Below the pieces are notes generated by a model. That model was not told the origin of the DNA. It worked only from the letters and a program-made list of their open reading frames with translations, and did not search any database. This document shows, one piece after another, positions 58,186-64,000 of a stretch of 64,000 nucleotides of DNA (position 1 is the first letter of the stretch; each line of letters opens with the position of its first letter). A program made the position numbers and the translations under genes. Source of the stretch: Fictibacillus halophilus. Its GTDB lineage: Bacteria; Bacillota; Bacilli; Bacillales; Fictibacillaceae. Location of the stretch: the NCBI RefSeq assembly GCF_016401385.1, contig NZ_JAEACF010000001.1, positions 2,170,001-2,234,000 of the forward strand, written 5' to 3'.

Positions 58186-60096
58186 TTATCTCTTTTCGTT
58201 AATTTGAGCTAAAATCTTATCTCGGAAATCTTCGTAAGAAACAGTCTCTGACTTTTGCTCACCATATTTACGAACGTTAACTGCATTGTCTTCGATCTCC
58301 TTATCACCTAGAACAAGCATGTAAGGAATCTTCTTCATCTGAGCTTCACGGATCTTGTAGCCCATCTTTTCATTTCTAGTATCGATCTCAACACGTACAG
58401 CATGCTTCTTCAAATCTTCTTGAAGCTTATACGCATACTCATTATGAACATCTGATACAGGAATCAGTTTCACTTGTACTGGTGCGAGCCATGTAGGGAA
58501 CGCTCCAGCAAAGTGCTCAACCAAGATTCCTAAGAAACGGTCGATCGAACCATAGATCGCACGGTGAATAACAACTGGACGAACCTTTTGGTTGTTTTCA
58601 TCTACGTACGTTAGATCGAACTTTTCAGGCATCTGGAAGTCCAACTGAATAGTTGCACACTGATGACTTCTCTTAAGAGCATCTTTAATATGGAAGTCAA
58701 TCTTCGGACCGTAGAACGCTCCATCTCCCTCGTTCAGGTGATAGTTCATGCCTAGATCTTCTAGAACATTCTTCAATGCGCCCTCAGCCTGTTCCCATAA
58801 GCGGTCATCCCCCATAGAATCTTCAGGACGAGTTGAAAGTTCAACAGAATATTCGAAGCCAAACGTGCTGTAGATTTTATCAACTAACTTAAATACGTTT
58901 TTAATCTCACTTTCGATCTGCTGTGGCGTTACAAAGATATGCGCGTCATCTTGGCAGAACGTACGAACACGGATCATACCGTTTAGTGCGCCACTATATT
59001 CGTGACGGTGTACTTGACCGAACTCAGCCATACGTACTGGAAGATCTCTGTATGAATGTAGTTTGTTCTTAAAGATCAGCATGTGACCCGGGCAGTTCAT
59101 CGGCTTCATCGCAAATTTTGTATCGTCTACTTCAGAGAAATACATGTTTTCATGATAATGGTCCCAGTGACCTGATTGTTCCCAAAGACGCTGATTCATC
59201 ATAAACGGAGTACGCACTTCATCGTAATCCACTTGGCGTTGAAGTTCGCGAGAGAAATTCTCAAGCTCAGTACGAATTGTCTGACCGTTAGGAAGATAGA
59301 AAGGCATTCCTGGTGCTTCTTCTGAGAACATGAATAACTCTAGTTCTTTACCTAGTTTACGGTGATCACGTTTTTGAGCTTCTTCAATAAAGTGAAGATA
59401 CTCATCAAGATCTTTTTGGCTTAAGAACGCAGAACCATAAATACGTTGAAGCATTTGGTTGTCACTGTCTCCACGCCAGTATGCACCAGAGATGCTCATT
59501 AATTTATACGCTTTGATTTTCCCAGTTGAAGGAACGTGCGGCCCACGGCAAAGGTCAAAGAATTCACCTTGCTCATAAATCGTGATCTTTTCACCTTCAG
59601 GAAGGTCACGGATCAGCTCAAGCTTTAAGTGATCGTTTAATTTTTCGTAAATCTCAAGCGCTTCTTCACGACTAACTTCTTTGCGGACGATTGGAAGGTT
59701 TTCGTTTACGATCTTCTTCATTTCTTTTTCTATCGCAGGCAGATCTTCTGGTGTTAAGTTATGAGACATATCTACATCATAGTAGAACCCGTTATCAATA
59801 ACTGGTCCAATTCCAAGTTTCACGTCTGGATAAAGACGCTTAAGCGCTTGAGCAAGCAAATGGGCATTCGAATGTCTTGTCATTTCAAGACCCTCTTTAG
59901 AATCCTGCATCACGATCTCAATCGATGCATCTTCTTCGATAGGACGTGAGAAATCATATAATTGTCCGTTTACTTTCCCTGCAACTGCTTTTTTCTTTAA
60001 ACTAGGGCTGATACTCTCTGCAACTTGTTCAGAAGTAACGCCTTTAGGAAATTCCTTGACTGAACCGTCAGGGAACTTGATTGAAATTGACGACAT
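58186..60096 (-). CDS. thrS: threonine--tRNA ligase
   Basis: Class II aminoacyl-tRNA synthetase of 636 residues. An N-terminal TGS domain (about 3-62, IKFPDGSVKEFPKGVTSEQVA) is followed by the SAD editing domain (TRHSNAHLLAQALKRLYP near 73 and CRGPHVPSTG near 180), the catalytic core with zinc residues in MNCPGHMLIF and HRHEYSGALNGMIRVR, and a C-terminal anticodon domain. The start at 60096 has AAGGAG 9 bases upstream; an ATG three codons earlier touches the site. Controlled by a T-box. Confidence 0.98.
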   Translation of the reverse strand: MSSISIKFPDGSVKEFPKGVTSEQVAESISPSLKKKAVAGKVNGQLYDFSRPIEEDASIEIVMQDSKEGLEMTRHSNAHLLAQALKRLYPDVKLGIGPVIDNGFYYDVDMSHNLTPEDLPAIEKEMKKIVNENLPIVRKEVSREEALEIYEKLNDHLKLELIRDLPEGEKITIYEQGEFFDLCRGPHVPSTGKIKAYKLMSISGAYWRGDSDNQMLQRIYGSAFLSQKDLDEYLHFIEEAQKRDHRKLGKELELFMFSEEAPGMPFYLPNGQTIRTELENFSRELQRQVDYDEVRTPFMMNQRLWEQSGHWDHYHENMYFSEVDDTKFAMKPMNCPGHMLIFKNKLHSYRDLPVRMAEFGQVHRHEYSGALNGMIRVRTFCQDDAHIFVTPQQIESEIKNVFKLVDKIYSTFGFEYSVELSTRPEDSMGDDRLWEQAEGALKNVLEDLGMNYHLNEGDGAFYGPKIDFHIKDALKRSHQCATIQLDFQMPEKFDLTYVDENNQKVRPVVIHRAIYGSIDRFLGILVEHFAGAFPTWLAPVQVKLIPVSDVHNEYAYKLQEDLKKHAVRVEIDTRNEKMGYKIREAQMKKIPYMLVLGDKEIEDNAVNVRKYGEQKSETVSYEDFRDKILAQINEKR

Positions 60097-60139
60097 GTAA
60101 AACATCTCCTTTTTAATTTGGGGTCTATCTGATTGAAAA

Positions 60140-60375
60140 CAAAAAACACCCGTCCCTATAGAAGGGACGAGTGATGATCTCGTGGTTCCACCCTTGTTCC
60201 GACAACTTTAAACAAGCCAATCGGCACTCGGACAGTGTAACGGACTGCGACCGTCAGCGATTACTAAAAATGTTCACCGCTGAAGTTCCAAGGTGGTAAA
60301 GCAATTTTCCGTGTTAGGAAGCTTTCAGCCATGACTTCCCTCTCTATGAACCGTAAAAATATGCTTCGTGTCCTT
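60140..60375 (-). promoter_or_regulatory. T-box leader of thrS, specifier ACC (Thr)
   Basis: The T-box CAAGGGTGGAACCACG lies near 60180-60196, followed by the terminator stem CACTCGTCCCT / AGGGACGGGTG with TTTTTTG. Stem I starts near 60375. The specifier ACC at about 60296-60298 sits in TTTACCACCTTGG, in line with the threonine enzyme downstream. Confidence 0.93.
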
Positions 60376-60453
60376 ATCAATACAGATTGAATGATAAAAT
60401 TATACACCTATTATATGCAGTCGTTTTTCAAAAAGCAAGAGGACTCTGTAAGT

Positions 60454-61338
60454 TTATGACTTTTTTTTACGATAGGATCGATGTTCTTTGTACGACATCC
60501 CCTCAATCGGTTTGATTGTTACTTTTTCTTGAAAGATATTCTTCACCGTTTGAAGCAATGGATGGTCCATATCATATGCATAGATCCTGGCGGAATTTGG
60601 TGAGATTCCGACTAAAGGGCCTAGAAGTCTTTCATCCAGATTCGTTACATTCGTTAGTCTAAGGGCTTTTTCATGAAACATCATCAGTTCAGTATGAGTT
60701 AACTGATTTCGATGTTCATCAAAAAGGAGTACTTGCTCTTGTTCAAAAATAATGACGATATCAGCTGAAGTAAATGTTCTTTGTTTCGTTAAGCATGTCC
60801 TTAACTGCTCCACGAACATTTGGTACTCTAGTTCTAGCTTGTACTCATCAATGGCACACTCTACGATCTTCAGTAAGGTTGCTAAGTAATCCTTCAACCT
60901 AAATTTAATGAATGATTCAAATTCTAAGAAGTCTGTTTTAGAATCCAGAATTGATTCCCATTGTCTTCGGATCAACTCATTTAAGCTTGGGAGATGTTTG
61001 ACATCAGGTATCCCTTCGATCTCACCAAGTATGATACTTTTTGTGATAGATAAGATCTCTTTTTGCTCTGCTGAATCGCTGTAACAAAATGCTTGTTCAA
61101 TCATTTCCTTCAAACAAATATCCTCTACTTTGTTTCGAGTAAATTCTGTTAACACATCCAATATGAACGTTTTTCTCTCATGTATGTGCAGTTCAAGAAT
61201 TTTTGAAGAAGCTTCAGATAATTTGGCAAAGGAAGGGTTTATTTTATGCTCAGCTGCCATTCTGATCATTTTTTTCAAAACAGCTATACCATCTGATGGG
61301 TGTGAAAAAGCAATCGCGACCAAATAAGTCCCCCCCAT
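60454..61338 (-). CDS. ytxC: sporulation protein YtxC
   Basis: Soluble protein of about 294 residues related to B. subtilis YtxC, a sporulation-associated protein of unknown biochemical role, found next to thrS there too. Typical stretches are FIKFRLKDYLATLLKIVECAIDEY (about 143-166) and the C-terminal ISPNSARIYAYDMDHPLL. The ATG 61338 has GAGG 7 bases upstream and is followed by a run of seven G; a TTG five codons in with GGGGGG before it is a possible alternative. No terminator was recognised after it. Confidence 0.85.
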   Translation of the reverse strand: MGGTYLVAIAFSHPSDGIAVLKKMIRMAAEHKINPSFAKLSEASSKILELHIHERKTFILDVLTEFTRNKVEDICLKEMIEQAFCYSDSAEQKEILSITKSIILGEIEGIPDVKHLPSLNELIRRQWESILDSKTDFLEFESFIKFRLKDYLATLLKIVECAIDEYKLELEYQMFVEQLRTCLTKQRTFTSADIVIIFEQEQVLLFDEHRNQLTHTELMMFHEKALRLTNVTNLDERLLGPLVGISPNSARIYAYDMDHPLLQTVKNIFQEKVTIKPIEGMSYKEHRSYRKKKS

Positions 61339-61398
61339 ATAAAATCCTCAATAATACACTATATGGGACGAGGTCCTAAAACATGTTACTTACAAAAG

Positions 61399-61427
61399 AA
61401 AAAACAACCCTGGAAGTAGGGTTGTTT
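61399..61427 (-). terminator. terminator after the amino-acid transporter genes
   Basis: Stem AAACAACCC / GGGTTGTTT with an 8-base loop and TTTTTTC on the minus strand, at the permease stop codon. Confidence 0.88.
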
Positions 61428-62080
61428 CAATAAACAAATTTACGCTCGATTCTTGATAAGATAAACGCCATGCCTAGGGTCAAGATTAAGTACATTAAAG
61501 CGGCTGTCATGTATGGCTCCCAAGGTCGATAATATTGACCCATCATCGCTCTCGCATAATACATCAATTCAGGGGTAGCAATAATTGAAACGAGTGATGA
61601 ATCTTTGATCAGTACAATAAACTCGTTGCCAAGAGGAGGAATCATTCTTCTAGATGCCTGTGGCAGGATAACATGTTTCATAGCTTGTACATGATTCATA
61701 CCGAGTGAGCGCGCCGCCTCCATCTGCCCTCTATCGATCGACTGAATTCCTGCTCTAAATATCTCTGCAATATAAGCAGCGGCATTAAGAGAAAGAGCTA
61801 GGACGCTCGAAATGAACACGTTTGGTGGCTTCATAAAGAGCGGCATGAGTGCTGAATGGATCAATAGGATCTGAACGAGTAACGGAGTACCTCGGAAAAA
61901 ACTAATATACCACATGCAAGGAAGATGAATGAACGGGTTCTTCACCATTTTGCCGAGTCCGATGAATAATCCTAAAATCGTACCAAATAGAATCGCTAAA
62001 AATGATAATTGTACAGTTACCCATGTTCCTTTTAAGAACAAAGGCATGTAATCACTGATAATCTGTAAAGAGTATTCCAT
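61427..62080 (-). CDS. amino-acid ABC transporter permease (HisM/GlnP family)
   Basis: Polar amino-acid ABC permease of 217 residues with about five membrane helices. The N-terminal GTWVTVQLSFLAILFGTILG and the EAA loop AARSLGMNHVQAMKHVILPQASRRMIPPLGNEF (about 140-172), which contacts the ATPase, are clear. The amino acid carried cannot be told from sequence. It starts 18 bp after the binding-protein gene with AGGAGG upstream; the ATPase gene normally found with it is not in the window. Confidence 0.92.
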   Translation of the reverse strand: MEYSLQIISDYMPLFLKGTWVTVQLSFLAILFGTILGLFIGLGKMVKNPFIHLPCMWYISFFRGTPLLVQILLIHSALMPLFMKPPNVFISSVLALSLNAAAYIAEIFRAGIQSIDRGQMEAARSLGMNHVQAMKHVILPQASRRMIPPLGNEFIVLIKDSSLVSIIATPELMYYARAMMGQYYRPWEPYMTAALMYLILTLGMAFILSRIERKFVY

Positions 62081-62098
62081 GTAGACCTCCTGAGAATG

Positions 62099-62890
62099 TT
62101 ATTGTTTCAGCACATCTACATTTGGTTCTTCACCAAACCATTTTTTATAGATCTCAGCATATTTCCCATCATCGATGATTTTCTTCATCGCTTTGTTTAT
62201 CTCATCTTGATGTTCACCATCTTTAGGGAAGATGATTCCGTAAAATTCACTCTCAAAATTTTCTTTATCGCTGATTGTCACTAGCTTTTTATCTGGATTA
62301 TTCTTTTCATATTCTTGCACTACGGCATTATCTGCAACAACTGCTTCTACTTCACCGTTTAATAGTGCTTGTATCGCTAATACATTGTTTTCGTATTTCT
62401 TTATGTTTTCACTCTTACCAAACATTTTTTCAAGTGCCTCTTGACCGGTAGTTCCGTTCTGCACACTAACCTTCATTCCCTCTAAGTCCTTTGCACTTTT
62501 AATCGATGTTCCTTCTTTCGCTAAAATCATGTTAATCGATTCAAAGTATGGTGAGGAAAAGTCATAACTTTTCTTACGTTCGTCATTAATCGTAATGGCA
62601 GAGATTCCTGCATCTACTTCTTCATTCTGAAGAGCTATAAATAACGGGTCCCAGCCTTTATTTTTTAATTCATAATCTAGTCCTGCTTCCTTCATCACGG
62701 CATCAAGCAGATCCACGTCGAACCCTACAATCTTTTCACCGTCTAAGGATTCAAAGGGGGCATATGCTGCATCGGTTCCCACCGTCAGTTTTTCACCAGA
62801 TCCTGATCCTGAATCAGTGCTTCCGCAAGCAACTAGGAACGCAGCAGATAAACCTATTAGTCCCATTTTAAATTTTCGTTTCATTTCCAT
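62099..62890 (-). CDS. amino-acid ABC transporter substrate-binding lipoprotein
   Basis: Extracellular solute-binding protein family 3, 263 residues. Signal peptide with lipobox LVAC at about residues 19-22, then the family signature GFDVDLLDAVMKEAG near 58-72 and ligand-binding segments DAGISAITINDERKKSYDFS. It is the first gene of the transporter pair and would deliver a polar amino acid to the adjacent permease. GGGGG lies 10 bases before the ATG. Confidence 0.93.
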   Translation of the reverse strand: MEMKRKFKMGLIGLSAAFLVACGSTDSGSGSGEKLTVGTDAAYAPFESLDGEKIVGFDVDLLDAVMKEAGLDYELKNKGWDPLFIALQNEEVDAGISAITINDERKKSYDFSSPYFESINMILAKEGTSIKSAKDLEGMKVSVQNGTTGQEALEKMFGKSENIKKYENNVLAIQALLNGEVEAVVADNAVVQEYEKNNPDKKLVTISDKENFESEFYGIIFPKDGEHQDEINKAMKKIIDDGKYAEIYKKWFGEEPNVDVLKQ

Positions 62891-63011
62891 TCTTATATTT
62901 CCCCCTTTATTCTAAATATTCTTATATTATACACAAAATTTTAAATATAAGGAAAATTACAATAATTATTTTTATTAAGAAGTTCACTTATTAAAATTTT
63001 CGGCGTAAAAC

Positions 63012-63035
63012 AAAAGACCCCTTCTAGGAGTCTTT
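63012..63035 (-). terminator. fnr terminator
   Basis: Stem AAAGACTCC / GGGGTCTTT with a short loop and TTGTTTT tail on the minus strand, 9 bp after fnr. Confidence 0.75.
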
Positions 63036-63043
63036 CATGATAT

Positions 63044-63766
63044 CTATATTCTGCATATCTCAATGGGACAGTCTTCACAGCTGCAAGCTGTTTTCAAGTA
63101 TTCTAATGAAATAATAGTAAACGTCCCGTCTTTAAACGTAATAGCACCGTCTTTCTTTAACTGATTTAACATACGGTTTACCGTTTCCCTTGATGTTCCT
63201 ATGAGTTCTGCTAGATCTGTATTTGTAAATCGTTCAGAAAGAACAATTCCTTCTTGCTTCATAATGCCATATGAATTTGCAAGCCTTATTAAGGTTGAAC
63301 ACAGGGCTCCTTTTTTCCCGTATAACATTAGATCTCTGAACTTCGACCGTGTGATGGCATGCATATTACTCATCCATCTCATAAATTCAACAGCGACTTC
63401 ACCATGTTGAGAGATCATTCTTTCAAGGTCTTTTTGCTGAATAACTCCAACATCGCACCCTCTAGTGGCTCTAGCACTATAATTGTAAAGCGAGTTCAAT
63501 GAATTTCCTAACTCACCAATTAGATCTCCTTCTTGAAAAATATACAATACGAGCTCTTTTCCCTCTTCATTCATCTTCGTAATTTTAATTTGACCTTTCC
63601 TTAAATAATACAACCGATCAGCAGGATCGTTATCTACAAACAAATAATGATCTTTCTCTACTTTTTTTGAATGCATGATGCTTTCTAAGTATTGAAATGT
63701 TTGTTTTGAGAAGATATCAGTATTCTGATACGAACAAAAATTTGATTGTTGCATGCAGGCTCCCAT
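63044..63766 (-). CDS. fnr: anaerobic regulator Fnr with C-terminal 4Fe-4S ligands
   Basis: Crp/Fnr-family activator of anaerobic genes, 240 residues from ATG 63766 (GGAGG 8 bases upstream; another ATG directly precedes it). The cyclic-nucleotide-like sensor fold covers about 20-140 and the winged helix contains TNTDLAELIGTSRETVNRMLNQL near 185-207. As in B. subtilis Fnr, the cluster ligands are at the C-terminus: Cys230, Cys233 and Cys238 align with Cys227, 230 and 235 there, and Asp145 (SKFRDL) with its Asp141 ligand. This separates it from E. coli FNR, whose cluster is N-terminal. An FNR box marks its own promoter. Confidence 0.93.
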   Translation of the reverse strand: MGACMQQSNFCSYQNTDIFSKQTFQYLESIMHSKKVEKDHYLFVDNDPADRLYYLRKGQIKITKMNEEGKELVLYIFQEGDLIGELGNSLNSLYNYSARATRGCDVGVIQQKDLERMISQHGEVAVEFMRWMSNMHAITRSKFRDLMLYGKKGALCSTLIRLANSYGIMKQEGIVLSERFTNTDLAELIGTSRETVNRMLNQLKKDGAITFKDGTFTIISLEYLKTACSCEDCPIEICRI

Positions 63767-63796
63767 CATTAAACCCTCCCCGCTATTCTCACTTCC

Positions 63797-63802
63797 ATTA
63801 TA
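63797..63802 (-). promoter_or_regulatory. -10 box of the fnr promoter
   Basis: TATAAT on the minus strand, 31 bp upstream of fnr. There is no good -35 box at 17 bp; the FNR box occupies that position, which suits an activator-dependent promoter. Confidence 0.7.
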
Positions 63803-63823
63803 ATCCACAACACGTATAACGAG

Positions 63824-63839
63824 TGTGAGTTTTATCACA
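63824..63839. promoter_or_regulatory. FNR box upstream of fnr
   Basis: Perfect TGTGA-N6-TCACA palindrome. Its centre is 29 bp upstream of the TATAAT, which places it near -41.5 from the predicted start, the classical position of a class II activator site. B. subtilis Fnr recognises this same sequence. Confidence 0.85.
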
Positions 63840-63889
63840 CCTCCTGTGAATGATTGATAAACTTCGAATTTAAAGTTCGTATAGTTCTA

Positions 63890-63924
63890 TAAAAGAAGCT
63901 TGCAGACGTTGCTGTCTACAAGCT
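63890..63924 (-). terminator. terminator of the gene at the right edge
   Basis: Stem AGCTTGTAGAC / GTCTGCAAGCT with a 6-base loop and a TTCTTTTAT tail on the minus strand, just after the partial gene at 63930. Confidence 0.75.
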
Positions 63925-63929
63925 GATAC

Positions 63930-64000
63930 TTACCAAAATTTATATCCAGGTGATCCCGGAGGCGCGTGTTGAATCATATGCCAGAAAGGAATGGTATATG
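63930..64000 (-). CDS. 3' end of an unidentified gene (runs off right edge)
   Basis: The last 23 codons of a minus-strand frame ending YTIPFWHMIQHAPPGSPGYKF-W and a TAA stop, 6 bp before a good terminator. The aromatic and proline-rich tail looks protein-like, and the terminator supports a real gene, but too little is present to name it. Confidence 0.45.
   Translation of the reverse strand, partial: YTIPFWHMIQHAPPGSPGYKFW

Noticed and set aside
57897..58202. Plus-strand frames of 75-101 codons across the 21-bp array with heptad-like repeats
   Set aside because: The heptads follow automatically from a 21-bp DNA period, the frames start inside the infC leader and promoter, and there is no ribosome site. 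A minus-strand GTG frame with VDSKxxK heptads is equally short and unsupported.
61330..61336. Run of seven G at the start of ytxC as a possible phase-variation tract
   Set aside because: The frame is intact with seven G, a ribosome site precedes the ATG, and an alternative TTG start follows, so there is no sign of a disrupted gene.

Overview
The window is a stretch of chromosome from an endospore-forming, low-GC Gram-positive bacterium of the Bacillaceae. The evidence is the gene content and order, which follow the Bacillus subtilis clpX-tig to thrS-ytxC segment almost gene for gene, with sporulation and germination genes (gerM, gerE, sspI, ytxC) interspersed. Nearly all genes lie on the minus strand; the exceptions are yslB, rnhC, sspI and the bd-type oxidase pair. 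The protein sequences diverge clearly from B. subtilis, so this is a related genus rather than that species. No phage, insertion sequence, CRISPR array or defence island is visible.

Layout, left to right: 1-3648 clpX (cut by the edge), tig, ysoA. 3837-16009 a branched-chain amino-acid block read leftward as ilvE-ilvD-[T-box]-ilvB-ilvH-ilvC-leuA-leuB-leuC-leuD-ilvA. 16018-16492 a two-tRNA operon (Gly-TCC, Arg-TCT). 16511-19764 ysnB, rdgB, gerM, racE. 19990-25143 the glucose PTS (glcT, ptsG with its antiterminator leader, ptsH, ptsI). 25292-26139 gerE and a thioesterase. 26202-29563 sdhCAB with a CcpA-type promoter. 29694-31812 yslB and lysC under a lysine riboswitch. 31870-34860 uvrC, trxA and a histidine phosphatase. 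34885-40070 the fatty-acid degradation cluster lcfA / fadR-fadB-etfB-etfA with a FadR operator. 40415-47278 a small membrane peptide, yshE, mutS2, polX, cvpA, zapA, rnhC. 47336-51909 pheS-pheT under a T-box, then ysgA. 52015-56482 sspI, a dUTPase, a VTT-type membrane protein, a CydAB/YthAB-type oxidase and ysdA. 56554-60375 the infC-rpmI-rplT operon with its leader, then thrS under a T-box. 60454-64000 ytxC, half of an amino-acid ABC transporter, fnr with a self-regulated promoter, and the tail of one more gene.

Regulation is unusually readable here: three T-boxes (specifiers ATC, TTC, ACC), a lysine riboswitch, a GlcT-type antiterminator leader, an L20-type leader, CcpA cre sites, a FadR operator and an FNR box at about -41.5. 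Amino-acid supply and tRNA charging are read at the RNA level, while carbon overflow, fatty-acid use and respiration are controlled by DNA-binding repressors and activators.

The least expected items are: a likely one-base frameshift (or unusual start) at the head of ilvA; a T-box placed inside the ilv operon right after ilvD; an infC gene starting with ATT; a 27-residue membrane peptide downstream of yshE; a dispersed palindromic element of about 115-130 bp in two full copies and one half copy; and unrelated intergenic repeats that share an exact 21-bp period. I found no clearly new multi-gene system.
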